DNA of 64,000 nt, from assembly GCF_001750685.1 (NCBI RefSeq), contig NZ_CP017269.1:2211416-2275415 (forward strand). Direction: 5' to 3'. Source of the DNA: Geosporobacter ferrireducens. GTDB taxonomy: Bacteria > Bacillota > Clostridia > Peptostreptococcales > Thermotaleaceae. A model generated the notes under the pieces. The model saw only the letters and a program-made list of their open reading frames with translations. It was not told the DNA's origin and searched no databases. The translations under genes were made by a program, and so were the position numbers. Positions 35,993 to 46,039 of this stretch are shown here, piece after piece (position 1 is the stretch's first letter; each line of letters opens with the position of its first letter).

Positions 35993-38371
35993 TTATTCTT
36001 GTATGCTTTTCTGTTCTTCTTCTGCTGCATCCTCAGCAACCTCTTCGATGTCCGTTTGGTCCTCTTCTTGAACCCACTCTTCCATATCTACGTTTTCCTC
36101 ATCCTCAAAAAGATCATCTTCTAAAACATCACTTGCGTCATTTTTTTCTGCTTCATCTGTCAAAAATATTTCTTCTTCCTGCACTTCTTCGAAAAACTCA
36201 TCCGTTTGCTGCCCCGCCATCATTTCTGCTTCATCAGGCAATTCCTCAAGGTTTTCTTCCTGTTGAAGCGGGCTATCCTCTTTATATGTATCCATCTCTT
36301 CGCTTTCCTTGCTTTGTACATCCCTTGACTGGGTATCGGTTTTAAAACGCCCCATTACTTTTTCTAAGGCATCTACCATAGTACTTAGCGCCATAGCAGA
36401 CTCATGAATACTGCGCACAGCAGTATCCTGCTCCTCTGTGCTGGCTAAAACCGACTGTGTTACTCCAGCAGTCACCTCTGAAATCTGACTGACCTCGTGA
36501 ATCGCCTGTTCAACTAAATCCATTCCTGCCGTAAGCTCTTCCACAGTACTGGTGAAGAATTCCAGCTCTGCAGCGACTCTTTGTGTTTTTTGAATAATCT
36601 CTTGGAAAGACTGGGTAGTACCGCTGACTACCTTTGTGCCATTTCTTACATTGGTTAAACTTAGCTCCATGGTCTTTACAACGCGTTTGGTTTTCGCTTG
36701 AATATTTTTTATCTGATCCACAATATTTGTAGAGGCATTTGCTGACTGTTCTGCCAGTTTTCTTACTTCATCAGCTACTACAGAAAATCCCCTGCCGTAT
36801 TCCCCTGCCCTTGCGGCTTCTATAGCTGCATTCAAAGCCAGCAAATTCGTTTGATGGGATATTTGTTTGATGAGGTTTACAATGTTGTTAATTTCACCCA
36901 TTTGTACTACCAGTTCTTTCAATAGAACCGATGATTGGCCCACCGTTTCATCAATAGAATTCATTGTCCAGTTAATCTTTTCAATATCCTGTACACCGCT
37001 TTGTGCCAACTCAGATGCTTGGGAAGAGGATTTCAGGATCTCCATGGAATTTTCCGTGACAGTTTTTACACTGGCTACCATCTGGTTTACAACCTCTGCA
37101 GTTTCTGAAACGCTGGCAATCTGCTTGCTGGAGCCTGAAGCCACATCATCAATAACCGTAGCAATTTCTGCTACCGCTGCTGCCGTTAACTGTGCATTAT
37201 TCTCCAGGCTGCCTGTGGAGGATTGGATTTTTACTGTTACCTGCTCCACATCCTGAATCAGGGTAGCCAGATTATCTGCCATGTCATTAAAGGCTTTTTG
37301 CAGGATCCCCACTTCATTGCGGCTGCTGATTTGTATTCTTTCTGTTAAATCTCCATCTTTAATACGGTTAACCACCTTTAACATATCCATAATCGGTTTT
37401 GTGAAGAACCGTGCGAAATAGAAGCTAATGATTAATCCTAATAAAATGAAAAACAATGAGAGTACAAAGGTACGCATCAAGGAAGCTCTACCCTGCTGTG
37501 TGATCTCCCGGTATTGCTGCTCTACAATGACGCCCCAGCCTGTAGTGGGCACTACACTGTAGCCGCCGATTACCTTTCTTCCTTCTGTATCTGCATAAAT
37601 ATCTACACCATTTTCTCCCTTTGTAACCATCTGTGCCGCAACGATTCCCTGCTCTACTGCATTGAATTTCTGCAATACCTTTTCTTGAAAATTCGGATGG
37701 GCAATAATATTTCCAGCTTTGTCTACGATATAGCTAAAGCCTGTTTCTCCAATTTTCATGTCCCTGGTGAGATAAAAGAGGCGGTCCAGACGAAGGTCTA
37801 CGGCCATAACCCCGGTTTGCCCTGAAAGCGTCCCCTCTATTGGAACAGAAAGAATAATAATGGGCATTTTGGAATCTTCATCTATAAAAGCTTCTGATAT
37901 GTAAGTTTGTCCTTTCGCTGCAGCTTGAAACCACTGTGTATTCTTATAATTTTTCCCTTCATCCCTCCGGCTGTTGGTGCTAGCCGTCACATTCCCTTCC
38001 ATGTCTGTTATATAAACAGATTTAAACTGCATATTTTTTGCAGTTACCTTTGCCAGGGAGATATTCTTTTCGTATTTATCCATGGTTGAAAAGTCCATGG
38101 TGTTTACTACGGTTTTCATTATATCCGCCGAACCGGTTACATATAAATCCACCTGCTGTGCAACTACCTTGGCCATGGAAGCATTCCCTTCCATTCTGTT
38201 GGCTACCATTTTATTGATGTCATTAAAATAATTGATGATACCGATGGCCGTTACGGTCACTGCAATGATGAGTACAATGACCAATGCCAGTTGGAGGCTC
38301 ATTTTCGCCTTTGCCTCAATCCCTGCATTCATTGAATCCTTTTTCAACTTTAACTTATACCTGTGCTTCAT
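35993..38371 (-). CDS. Methyl-accepting chemotaxis protein with Cache domain and acidic C-terminal tail
   Basis: 792 residues. TM1 at about 25-47, an extracellular dCache ligand domain (about 50-290), TM2 at about 305-327, HAMP (about 327-380), then the coiled-coil signalling domain with the hairpin tip [18 protein letters not shown] near residue 510. The signalling domain ends near residue 672. It is followed by about 115 residues rich in Glu and Asp ([17 protein letters not shown]) that are not part of any chemoreceptor module I know. No che genes are adjacent. ATG with a GGTGG ribosome site. Confidence 0.93.
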   Translation of the reverse strand: MKHRYKLKLKKDSMNAGIEAKAKMSLQLALVIVLIIAVTVTAIGIINYFNDINKMVANRMEGNASMAKVVAQQVDLYVTGSADIMKTVVNTMDFSTMDKYEKNISLAKVTAKNMQFKSVYITDMEGNVTASTNSRRDEGKNYKNTQWFQAAAKGQTYISEAFIDEDSKMPIIILSVPIEGTLSGQTGVMAVDLRLDRLFYLTRDMKIGETGFSYIVDKAGNIIAHPNFQEKVLQKFNAVEQGIVAAQMVTKGENGVDIYADTEGRKVIGGYSVVPTTGWGVIVEQQYREITQQGRASLMRTFVLSLFFILLGLIISFYFARFFTKPIMDMLKVVNRIKDGDLTERIQISSRNEVGILQKAFNDMADNLATLIQDVEQVTVKIQSSTGSLENNAQLTAAAVAEIATVIDDVASGSSKQIASVSETAEVVNQMVASVKTVTENSMEILKSSSQASELAQSGVQDIEKINWTMNSIDETVGQSSVLLKELVVQMGEINNIVNLIKQISHQTNLLALNAAIEAARAGEYGRGFSVVADEVRKLAEQSANASTNIVDQIKNIQAKTKRVVKTMELSLTNVRNGTKVVSGTTQSFQEIIQKTQRVAAELEFFTSTVEELTAGMDLVEQAIHEVSQISEVTAGVTQSVLASTEEQDTAVRSIHESAMALSTMVDALEKVMGRFKTDTQSRDVQSKESEEMDTYKEDSPLQQEENLEELPDEAEMMAGQQTDEFFEEVQEEEIFLTDEAEKNDASDVLEDDLFEDEENVDMEEWVQEEDQTDIEEVAEDAAEEEQKSIQE

Positions 38372-38491
38372 CCTTCCACCCCTCTTCCTTTTGATCTATA
38401 TTTCCTCCGCCAATTAATGATTAGTTATTCGACAAAAATTCCCATTTTCCTCTAGATCTTTCCTACTATATTTATAAAAAGCCAAAGAAAA

Positions 38492-38513
38492 ACAGGAGAA
38501 CATTCTCTCCTGT
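38492..38513 (-). terminator. Terminator of secA-prfB
   Basis: ACAGGAGA / TCTCCTGT hairpin followed on the minus strand by TTTTCTTT, 4 bp after the prfB stop. Confidence 0.85.
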
Positions 38514-38517
38514 CCCT

Positions 38518-39619
38518 TTACGACCGCGTTTTTAAATATTCATGAATAAACAGATCCAGGCTGCCATCCATCACCGCCTGGATGTTTCCCATCTCCGCAT
38601 TGGTACGATGATCTTTTACTAAATTATAAGGATGGAAAACATAGGAGCGGATCTGACTGCCCCAGGCAATCTGACTGTAATCTCCCTTTAAATCCTCAAT
38701 CTTATCTTTTTGTTCTCTTTCTTTCAGCTCAATCAACTTGGCTTTCAGCATTTTCATAGCTGTATCGCGGTTGCTGTGCTGGGAGCGTTCATTTTGGCAT
38801 TGTACTACAATTCCCGTAGGAATATGTGTAATCCGGATTGCAGACTCTGTCTTGTTGACATGCTGCCCGCCAGCACCGCTGGCGCGATAGGTATCTATCT
38901 TCAAGTCGCTTGAATTAATATTGATTTCAACACTGTCATCGATGTCTGGCATCACATCTACTGAGGCAAAGGAGGTATGACGCTTTCCGGAAGGATCGAA
39001 GGGAGAAATTCGGACAATCCGGTGGACACCCTTCTCACTCTTCATATATCCGTAGGCGTTTTCGCCTTCAATCAATAGAGTAACACTTTTGATTCCTGCC
39101 TCCGTATCCGTCAGCAAATCTAATGTCTTGACCCGGTAATTCTTAGACTCTGCCCAACGGGTATACATCCGAAGCAGCATTTCAGCCCAATCCTGGGCAT
39201 CTAACCCCCCGGCACCGGCATGGATAGAGAGAATGGCATTGCTGTGGTCATACTCTCCCGACAGAAGGGTATCTACCCGCAGTTCTTCTATTTGTTGTCC
39301 CAGTTTTTCTGCGCCGTTTAAGATCTCTTTTTCTATAGACGCATCCTCTTCCTCTAAGGCCATATCCAACAGCAGCTGCAACTCTTCCCAGCTTAGGTAT
39401 AAATCTTCAAATTTCTTAACCTGATCTTTCAATCCCTTTGCCTGCTGCAGCGTTTTCTGCGCTTTTTGAGGATCATCCCAAAACCCGGTATCCATGGTCT
39501 TGGCATCTAATTCTTCAATCTGATTTCTTAACCTCTCAATGTCAAAGAGAAGCCCTCAAATCCTGCAAAGTTTCTTCAAAAGAATTCAACGTATATTTCA
39601 ACTGTTCTAATTGAATCAT
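38518..39619 (-). CDS. prfB: Peptide chain release factor 2 (programmed +1 frameshift)
   Basis: 366 residues when joined through the frameshift at 39541-39547. The ATG at 39619 opens 25 codons (MIQLEQLKYTLNS...) ending in CTT TGA C; after the +1 shift translation continues DIERLRNQIEELD into the long frame. RF2 features: SPF at residues 205-207 for UGA/UAA recognition and GGQ at 250-252 for peptidyl-tRNA hydrolysis. The start lies 15 bp after the secA stop, the common secA-prfB operon of Firmicutes. A tool without frameshift handling would call only 38518-39495. Confidence 0.96.
39541..39547 (-). other. prfB +1 programmed frameshift site
   Basis: On the minus strand CTTTGAC with an upstream Shine-Dalgarno-like AGGG 5 nt before CTT. 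This is the classical autoregulatory site: low RF2 favours slippage past the UGA. Confidence 0.95.
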
Positions 39620-39634
39620 GCTTTCACTTCCTTT

Positions 39635-42310
39635 TTATTTACTTCCACAGCACTTTTTATATTTCTTGCCGCTGCCGCAAGGACAAGGATCATTCCGCCC
39701 CACGGTACTTTCCTTGACCATAGGCTTTTTCTCTGCAACACCGTCTCCTCCGCTGGTACCGGTTACTTCTACGACCTGTTTCCTTTGGGTCTGGGTCTCT
39801 ACGGTTACGCTAAACAGGTATTTTAAGGTATCCTCTTGAATGCTCTTAATCATTGCATCAAACATATCAAAACCTTCTACCTGATACGCACGAACCGGAT
39901 CTTCCTGTCCATAAGCTCTAAGGCCGATTCCCTGACGCAGCTGATCCATAGCATCAATATGATCCATCCATTTGGTGTCTACAACCCGAAGCAGCATTAC
40001 CCGCTCCAGCTCACGCATCCGGTCTTCCCCTACTTCTTCTTCCTTATGTGTATAGGCCGCCTCTGCGGTCTCCATTATTTTATTTTTTAAATCTTCCTTT
40101 GTGAGGCTTTCGATATCCTCAAACTGCAGACTTCCTTTAGGCATAAATAGGGTATGCAGATAATCCTCCAGGCCTTTCAAATCCCACTCTTCCGGGTACT
40201 TGGCTTCCGCGGTATAGATTTCTACCACACCGTCTACCAGGTTTTCCAGCATACTCATTACATGCTCTCTTAGATTTTCTCCTTCCAGCACTCTTCTTCT
40301 TTCTTTATAGATTACTTCTCTTTGCTTATTCATCACATCATCATACTGCAATACATGCTTTCGGATGGAGAAGTTTCTTCCTTCTACCCGTTTTTGCGCT
40401 GTTTCGATGGATTTGCTTAACAAACCTGCCTCAATCGCTTCTTCATCATCCATACCAAGCTTTTCAACGATTCCCTTGATCTTCTCACTGCCAAAAAGTC
40501 GCATTAAATCGTCTTCCAATGAAATAAAGAACTGTGAAGATCCAGGATCTCCCTGCCGTCCGGCACGACCTCGCAGCTGGTTATCGATCCGGCGGGATTC
40601 ATGTCTTTCTGTACCGATAATATGAAGACCTCCTGCAGCTACTACTTTCTCATGCTCTGCATCGGTATTCTTTTTGATATCCTTATATATTTGCTGATAG
40701 ATTTCTCTCGCATCAATCAGCTCTTGGTCTGTTGTAGGTGCATAGCTCGTTACCATGGAAAGAACATGCTCGCCATAACCTCTCTTGCGCATTTCTTTAA
40801 TCGCCATAAACTCTGCATTTCCACCTAATACAATGTCGGTACCACGGCCTGCCATATTAGTAGCAATGGTAACAGAGCCTAAATGTCCTGCCTGTGCTAC
40901 AATCTCTGCCTCTCGTTCATGATGCTTTGCATTTAATACCTCGTGAGGTACTCCTTTTCTCTTCAACAACGTACTAAGAACCTCAGACCGCTCAATAGAT
41001 ATGGTACCTACCAACACCGGCTGACCTGTCTTATTTTTCTCCGCGATTTGATTGACGACAGCTCTAAACTTGCCTTCTTCTGTTTTGTAAACTGCATCGG
41101 ATAAATCTTTTCTCTGGATCTCTCTATTGGTAGGGATCACTACAACATCCATATTATAAATATGTTTAAATTCATCTTCTTCTGTCTTTGCAGTACCCGT
41201 CATACCACCCAGCTTCCGATACATTCTAAAATAATTTTGCAGTGTAATGGTTGCCAAGGTCTTGGATTCCCGTTGAACCTCTAAACCTTCCTTTACTTCT
41301 ATAGCTTGATGAAGACCATCACTGTAACGTCGTCCAAACATCAAACGTCCTGTAAATTCATCTACGATGACGATCTCTCCATCCTTCACCACATAATCCT
41401 TATCCAGCTTCATTAATTGATTGGCCTTCAATGCCTGATTAATATGATGAGAAATCTCCATATTTTCAGGATCTCCAAGATTTTCAATGCCAAAATATTT
41501 CTCTGCCTTCTCATCCCCAGAGTCTGTCAATACAACTGTATTGGCTTTTTCGTCTACAGTGAAATCTATTTCTTTCTTTAAGGTTCTCACAAATTGATCT
41601 GCAATGAAATACAGTTTTGTAGACTTTTCACCTGCTCCTGATATGATCAGCGGCGTTCTGGCTTCATCTACCAGGATACTGTCTACCTCATCCACGATGG
41701 CAAAATTAAGATCTCTTTGCACCATTTCTTCACGATAAATCACCATATTGTCCCGCAAATAATCAAAACCGAATTCATTATTGGTCCCATAAGTAATATC
41801 ACAGTTATAGGCTTCCTGACGCTCTTGATTATTGATTCCATGAATAATGCAGCCTACAGTAAGGCCTAAGAATTGATAAATCTTCCCCATCCAATCCTTA
41901 TCCCGCTTTGCCAGATAATCGTTGACAGTAACAACGTGAACGCCTTTTCCTTCTAATGCATTTAAATAAACAGGCAAGGTTGCAACCAGGGTTTTTCCTT
42001 CACCGGTTTTCATCTCTGCAATCCGCCCCTGATGCAATACAATACCTCCAAGCATCTGTACGGGGAAATGTTTCATTCCTAAAGTTCTCCAGGAGGCTTC
42101 TCTCACCACAGCAAAGGCTTCCGGCAAAATATCATCCAGGGTTTTTCCTTCTTTCAGCTGTTCTTTGAAATATACGGTTTTATTTCGTAAATCTATGTCA
42201 CTTAACTTTGAAATCTCCGGCTCTAATGCTTCAATTTGATGGACAGTCTTAAAAAGCTTCTTAACCTCCCGGTCATTTAAGCTGCCAAAAATCTTCTCTA
42301 AAAAGCTCAT
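39635..42310 (-). CDS. secA: Protein translocase ATPase SecA
   Basis: 891 residues from the ATG at 42310 with GAGGAG 8 nt upstream; a GTG three codons earlier overlaps that site. Nucleotide-binding domain 1 has [11 protein letters not shown] near residue 105 and VDEVDS near 210. The preprotein cross-linking domain, then NBD2 ([14 protein letters not shown] near 490), and the C-terminal SEC-C zinc motif [15 protein letters not shown] are all intact. Drives post-translational export through SecYEG. Confidence 0.98.
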   Translation of the reverse strand: MSFLEKIFGSLNDREVKKLFKTVHQIEALEPEISKLSDIDLRNKTVYFKEQLKEGKTLDDILPEAFAVVREASWRTLGMKHFPVQMLGGIVLHQGRIAEMKTGEGKTLVATLPVYLNALEGKGVHVVTVNDYLAKRDKDWMGKIYQFLGLTVGCIIHGINNQERQEAYNCDITYGTNNEFGFDYLRDNMVIYREEMVQRDLNFAIVDEVDSILVDEARTPLIISGAGEKSTKLYFIADQFVRTLKKEIDFTVDEKANTVVLTDSGDEKAEKYFGIENLGDPENMEISHHINQALKANQLMKLDKDYVVKDGEIVIVDEFTGRLMFGRRYSDGLHQAIEVKEGLEVQRESKTLATITLQNYFRMYRKLGGMTGTAKTEEDEFKHIYNMDVVVIPTNREIQRKDLSDAVYKTEEGKFRAVVNQIAEKNKTGQPVLVGTISIERSEVLSTLLKRKGVPHEVLNAKHHEREAEIVAQAGHLGSVTIATNMAGRGTDIVLGGNAEFMAIKEMRKRGYGEHVLSMVTSYAPTTDQELIDAREIYQQIYKDIKKNTDAEHEKVVAAGGLHIIGTERHESRRIDNQLRGRAGRQGDPGSSQFFISLEDDLMRLFGSEKIKGIVEKLGMDDEEAIEAGLLSKSIETAQKRVEGRNFSIRKHVLQYDDVMNKQREVIYKERRRVLEGENLREHVMSMLENLVDGVVEIYTAEAKYPEEWDLKGLEDYLHTLFMPKGSLQFEDIESLTKEDLKNKIMETAEAAYTHKEEEVGEDRMRELERVMLLRVVDTKWMDHIDAMDQLRQGIGLRAYGQEDPVRAYQVEGFDMFDAMIKSIQEDTLKYLFSVTVETQTQRKQVVEVTGTSGGDGVAEKKPMVKESTVGRNDPCPCGSGKKYKKCCGSK

Positions 42311-42386
42311 TTTATTCACTCCTCTAAAAATCTGAATCTTACTCCAATTTACATTTTAACATAACCCTTTTCTCATGAAAAGGAAA

Positions 42387-42410
42387 AAGGAAGATAACTG
42401 CCTCTTCCTT
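42387..42410 (-). terminator. Terminator upstream of secA (end of DUF5317 gene)
   Basis: AAGGAAGA / TCTTCCTT hairpin overlapping the stop codon of the DUF5317 gene, with TTTTTCCTTTT following on the minus strand. Confidence 0.8.
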
Positions 42411-43002
42411 ATATTGTTCCTTTATATCCAAATTTTATCATTCTGCTTCTGGAATGCAAATGGTTTTTTGTCATTTCTCCATATATAAACAAGGTCAGCC
42501 CCAAAGTAATGAAAAGATCTCCTATGCTGATCACTTTTGCTAGCGGGTACGGCTTTGGAATAACAATAAACTTGGCCAGGTATTTAGACCAATGCTGCAG
42601 GCTGTCTAATGGTATATAGTTTGCAATTTTTCCGCTTTGAATGGCCTCCACCATAGCATCTAAGCCAGCCAGCTGGAGTCCTTCCATAGAAACCGGGATT
42701 TTCCATCCATTGAAATAAACAGCCACAAGGTTCAGCAAAAGGCCTGCCAGCATTACTTTAAGGCCCCGCTTATTCAAATTAAACAATAGCAACAGGATGA
42801 TCACCCCGTTAGAAAGACCATAGGCATAACCCTGAAATGATGACAAAGCTGATATCTTATTGGTAAATGCCGGAGAAACTTGAATGAAAAATGCCAGAAA
42901 AATCAAAGGCCAAGCACGAATAGACAAATAAGAGAAATTGGAAAACCTGCCGCCCCGTACTTTACCAAGAATCAGTCCAATGATTCCACCCTCAATAAAC
43001 AA
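42409..43002 (-). CDS. DUF5317 family membrane protein
   Basis: 197 residues from a TTG at 43002 with AAGGGGG 8 nt upstream. Five or so membrane helices. The family features GKVRGGRFSNFSYLSIRAWPL near the start, NGWKIPV (residue about 98) and a C-terminal SIGDLFITLG are shared with the paralogue at 43165-43749. Function unknown. Confidence 0.82.
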   Translation of the reverse strand: MFIEGGIIGLILGKVRGGRFSNFSYLSIRAWPLIFLAFFIQVSPAFTNKISALSSFQGYAYGLSNGVIILLLLFNLNKRGLKVMLAGLLLNLVAVYFNGWKIPVSMEGLQLAGLDAMVEAIQSGKIANYIPLDSLQHWSKYLAKFIVIPKPYPLAKVISIGDLFITLGLTLFIYGEMTKNHLHSRSRMIKFGYKGTI

Positions 43003-43118
43003 ATGCTACGCCCCCTTATTGCTGATTTTTCTTTTAAGCCATACTGGTACTACTTCTATTGTAACATCTTTTTTTCCTTTATTTTTGACAACTTGTAATA
43101 ATAATTTAAAAAAAGTGT

Positions 43119-43145
43119 AAAAAAACCTCTAATGATCTTAGAGGT
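43119..43145 (-). terminator. Terminator after the HD-GYP/DUF5317 pair
   Basis: ACCTCTAA / TTAGAGGT hairpin followed on the minus strand by TTTTTT. Confidence 0.88.
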
Positions 43146-43164
43146 ATCTGTCAAAACCTGATAT

Positions 43165-43749
43165 TTAGCCTGTTTTACGCCGAATTTTTCCTGAATTTAC
43201 TATCATTTTTTCTTGTATGAATATAAAAATCCCCAGCATCATCCATAGATCTCCAATACTTAGACTCTTTGGCAAGGGATAGGGTTTTTTTAAATGTATG
43301 ATATCTCCCAAAAACCGCATTCGCGTATGGTCATCCATCATGCTGTGGGTAAGGTCTTTGCCGCTCTCTAATACAGCCATTGTCACCGGATAAAGGTCTT
43401 TGTCAATCCAGCCGGCATCTACCGGCATCCTTCCGCCGTTTGCCATGATCACCGCAAAGTTTAATAGAACCCCTAACAGGATGAGTAAAAATCCTTTTTC
43501 TTTTCGATTGACCAGGAGAACATATGCCAATAAGCTGTAGGTTAGCAGCTGTATCCAGAGAACATGGCTGTCTATAAGTCTCCATACCGGCTCAAGCTCT
43601 ATTCTGCGAATATATGCCCCTGCCGCTTCAACCAATCCCGATACTACCAGCAGCTCCCAATGCCTGATGGAGATGGCTGAGAGGTTTTGCAGTTTTCCAC
43701 CCCGTACCTTACCTACCGCTACAGCAGTTCCTAAGGCCTCAGCTAACAT
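43165..43749 (-). CDS. DUF5317 family membrane protein, paralogue
   Basis: 194 residues from the ATG at 43749 (AAAGGAG upstream; a TTG two codons earlier is an alternative). It shares GKVRGGKLQNLSAISIRHWEL, NGGRMPV and SIGDLWMMLG with its neighbour. Both carry a central loop of about 40 residues between the last two helices. The start overlaps the end of the HD-GYP gene by 11 bp, indicating translational coupling and a possible functional link. Confidence 0.82.
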   Translation of the reverse strand: MLAEALGTAVAVGKVRGGKLQNLSAISIRHWELLVVSGLVEAAGAYIRRIELEPVWRLIDSHVLWIQLLTYSLLAYVLLVNRKEKGFLLILLGVLLNFAVIMANGGRMPVDAGWIDKDLYPVTMAVLESGKDLTHSMMDDHTRMRFLGDIIHLKKPYPLPKSLSIGDLWMMLGIFIFIQEKMIVNSGKIRRKTG

Positions 43750-45019
43750 GGGCAATTCTCTCCTTTGGCTGCATATTGAAGTAATCTATAAAAGATTTTA
43801 CCACTACCGGATTGAACTGTTTTCCCGCCTGCTCCAATATAATATTTACAGCAGTCTGTTGATTCATTGCCCGCCGGTAAGGGCGATCGGAGGTCATAGC
43901 ATCATAGGCATCAGCTACGGCTAAGATACAGGATTCAATAGAAATCTGCGGTCCTTCCAGTTTGTCGGGATATCCCTTTCCGTCATAACGTTCATGATGA
44001 TGCTTGATGATATCGGCTACCTCTGCAAGAAAATCTACTCCTGCCAGAATTTTTGCCCCAATCTCAGGATGCTTCTGTATTTCCAAATATTCATTGCTTT
44101 CCAGTTGTCCACATTTATTGAGGATAGAATCGGAGATTCCAATTTTTCCGATGTCATGGAGGATGGCTGCAGTACGGATTTGCTCTACACGATCAGGCTT
44201 TAGCCCCATCTGCTCTGCAATGCCTACTGCATAGTCTGCTACCCGGTAAGAATGCCCTGTGGTGTATTCATCCTTGGCTTCCATAGCATTAGAGAGGGCC
44301 TTGATGGTTTCAAAATACACATGGCGCATGTCCATATAGAGCTTAAAGGAGTATCGGGCGATCAACAATGGCCCAAAGAAGAGTACTACAGAAAACCAGC
44401 CGTAACTCTGATAAGCAATTGCTATTACTGTCCCTAAAGGTGACAGACCTAGAATATTTACTCCCAGCCAGCTATTCTCTTTTAATGCTTGCTTAAAATG
44501 CATATTAAATAAAAATGACATAAGTATTGAAAATATAGATATATTTATACATATATATATACATACACTAACAATTAAAGCTATAGAATTTAATCCCATA
44601 AGGCTTAGAAACCCGTATTTAGCGTCAACAAATTTATAAACGAATACTGCAATAGCCAATGATATAGCATATGCACTTCCATTAAACAACCTTTTATATA
44701 TGGAACTATTAAAAATATGTACTAGCTTACCATCTATATAATCAACCCATAATAACATAGATAAAAATCCAATTATCGAAGCAACAGGTGATCTAAAAAT
44801 TAGCACTACAGCTAATCCTATAGCAAAGTTTACTGAGATTCCAATATTTTTTCTTAATTTTATAATTAATGATTCTGCCACTGCCCCAAGTATAGAAAAG
44901 AAGATAATTTCAGGGATTAGCAATAATGACAAGTGTTTGATACCTAAATACACTGTAAAGAGTCCTGAAGAAATAATTAAACTTGTATATATTCTTAATT
45001 TTAAAGACAGTTCGCCCAT
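43739..45019 (-). CDS. Membrane HD-GYP domain protein (c-di-GMP phosphodiesterase)
   Basis: 426 residues from the ATG at 45019 with AAGGGGAG upstream. Residues 1-205 are a multi-helix membrane sensor (about seven segments) without a named motif. Residues 225-420 are a complete HD-GYP domain: HSYRVADYA, ILHDIGKIGI, HPEIGA, HHHERYDGKGYP and ADAYDAMTSDRPYR, with metal ligands and the GYP motif intact. By family it hydrolyses cyclic di-GMP. The sensor half is strikingly AT-rich (9 of 60 GC at 44521-44580) compared with the catalytic half (25 of 60 at 43981-44040), suggesting a swapped sensor. A 25-residue peptide gene lies 40 bp upstream. Confidence 0.92.
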   Translation of the reverse strand: MGELSLKLRIYTSLIISSGLFTVYLGIKHLSLLLIPEIIFFSILGAVAESLIIKLRKNIGISVNFAIGLAVVLIFRSPVASIIGFLSMLLWVDYIDGKLVHIFNSSIYKRLFNGSAYAISLAIAVFVYKFVDAKYGFLSLMGLNSIALIVSVCIYICINISIFSILMSFLFNMHFKQALKENSWLGVNILGLSPLGTVIAIAYQSYGWFSVVLFFGPLLIARYSFKLYMDMRHVYFETIKALSNAMEAKDEYTTGHSYRVADYAVGIAEQMGLKPDRVEQIRTAAILHDIGKIGISDSILNKCGQLESNEYLEIQKHPEIGAKILAGVDFLAEVADIIKHHHERYDGKGYPDKLEGPQISIESCILAVADAYDAMTSDRPYRRAMNQQTAVNIILEQAGKQFNPVVVKSFIDYFNMQPKERIAHVS

Positions 45020-45037
45020 TTTCAACTCCCCTTATAT

Positions 45038-45234
45038 TATACTTTAGGTCGGCCAGATATTATCTCCAGCTCATGCTTGCTCCGCCTGCTAAAACTAATG
45101 ATAACAAGCTCATAAATAGAACCATTAATCTTTTCACTGATATAGCCCCCTTTTTAAATGGGCTCTGCTGCTTCGCTACTGTCCACAGGCTATATCGCTA
45201 CGCTATAAAGATTACTTTGCCGACCTAAAATATA
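45038..45234. repeat. Inverted repeat bracketing the peptide gene and its leader
   Basis: 16-bp arms at 45038-45053 and 45219-45234 (core TTTAGGTCGGC) match with one mismatch and enclose 165 bp. Inside, a second pair GATATAGCC / GGCTATATC (45138-45146 and 45188-45196) would fold over the ribosome site of the peptide gene. This could be an RNA control structure or a small mobile cassette; I see no clear target-site duplication. Confidence 0.65.
45060..45137 (-). CDS. 25-residue hydrophobic peptide, candidate signal for the HD-GYP sensor
   Basis: GTG at 45137 with AAGGGGG 8 nt upstream, stop at 45060. The peptide starts MKRLMVLF, has a leucine-rich hydrophobic core, and ends LAGGASMSWR: a basic start, a single membrane-spanning stretch and a short Gly/Ser/Trp-containing tail, like many secreted bacterial signalling peptides. 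There is no Cys and no AgrB neighbour, so it is not a classical AgrD. It sits directly before a membrane HD-GYP protein in the same AT-rich block. Too short for most gene callers. Function inferred only. Confidence 0.6.
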   Translation of the reverse strand: MKRLMVLFMSLLSLVLAGGASMSWR

Positions 45235-45237
45235 CAC

Positions 45238-45882
45238 TTAACCAGCAACTCTTACAATCTTTCTATTGATTGCATCCAATGTGGCCTTTACAATGGCCTC
45301 ATATTCATCCTTGCGCACCACGGCAGACCCTACCAGCATTTCTTCTCCGTAGCCTGTTATAAAGCTAACGGCTGCTATTATAACCTCCCGCTTCGCAATC
45401 TGAATTTTTTCAATATCTTCTATAATAAAGGTATCGTCAATAGCAAATAATTCATGAACACAATTTAAAGTAGCATTAGCCGTTAAACGGTAAATATTAT
45501 TTTTAGAATTGGTTCCTTTGGATGTTCCTTCTACCTGCTGCTCTCCCTTTTGCAAGGAAACCTTCACCTCTGCCATATTTCCCAAAACAGAGTATCCGAT
45601 GGCAGCAATCCTAAAGCGGCTCATTTGTTCCTTTTCATCTTGAAAGTCAATCTGTGCCACACTAATCTTTTTATGGTCAATTTTGCATTGAAACTTTGCA
45701 GTCAGCGCAGATTGGATATCTCGAGAAATTTGCTTTGCACTTCTATTGCTAGAAGCCAATACGTGAATCTCTTCAATCTCTTGACTTTCGCCCATTACTA
45801 TCTTTGAGGAGATTACCGATGGCATTTGATTGATAATTTCCTCCATGTTTAAATGAATTGACATCGTTTCAATATTTTCCAT
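45238..45882 (-). CDS. Conserved hypothetical protein with LeuA-regulatory-like domain
   Basis: 214 residues; ATG with GAGGAG upstream. The N-terminal half contains SNRSAKQISRDIQSALTAKF. The C-terminal half (about residues 90-214, with YRLTANATLNCVHEL and ATLDAINRKI) resembles the allosteric dimer domain of 2-isopropylmalate synthase, without the catalytic part. No signal or membrane segment. Found upstream of the peptide/HD-GYP genes on the same strand. Ligand unknown. Confidence 0.7.
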   Translation of the reverse strand: MENIETMSIHLNMEEIINQMPSVISSKIVMGESQEIEEIHVLASSNRSAKQISRDIQSALTAKFQCKIDHKKISVAQIDFQDEKEQMSRFRIAAIGYSVLGNMAEVKVSLQKGEQQVEGTSKGTNSKNNIYRLTANATLNCVHELFAIDDTFIIEDIEKIQIAKREVIIAAVSFITGYGEEMLVGSAVVRKDEYEAIVKATLDAINRKIVRVAG

Positions 45883-46004
45883 AATACGCTCCTCAATCGT
45901 AACAGAATACTGTTAATTTTTTCATGTCTTAAAGTTAATTCGACTTAAAAATGATATTTCCTGCATCTTTCATCTTAAAAGTTTTCCTATAAATCGACAA
46001 AAAA

Positions 46005-46028
46005 TTAAAGGCAGCTTCCGCTGCCTTC
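46005..46028 (-). terminator. Terminator of hpf
   Basis: AAGGCAGC / GCTGCCTT with loop GGAA on the minus strand, then TAATTTTTTG. Confidence 0.88.
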
Positions 46029-46039
46029 ATTTACTTTAT

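Noticed and set aside
45038..45234. Miniature transposon (MITE) with terminal repeats
   Set aside because: No target-site duplication could be identified, and the arms also make sense as RNA stems around a coding peptide. Left as an inverted repeat of unknown nature.
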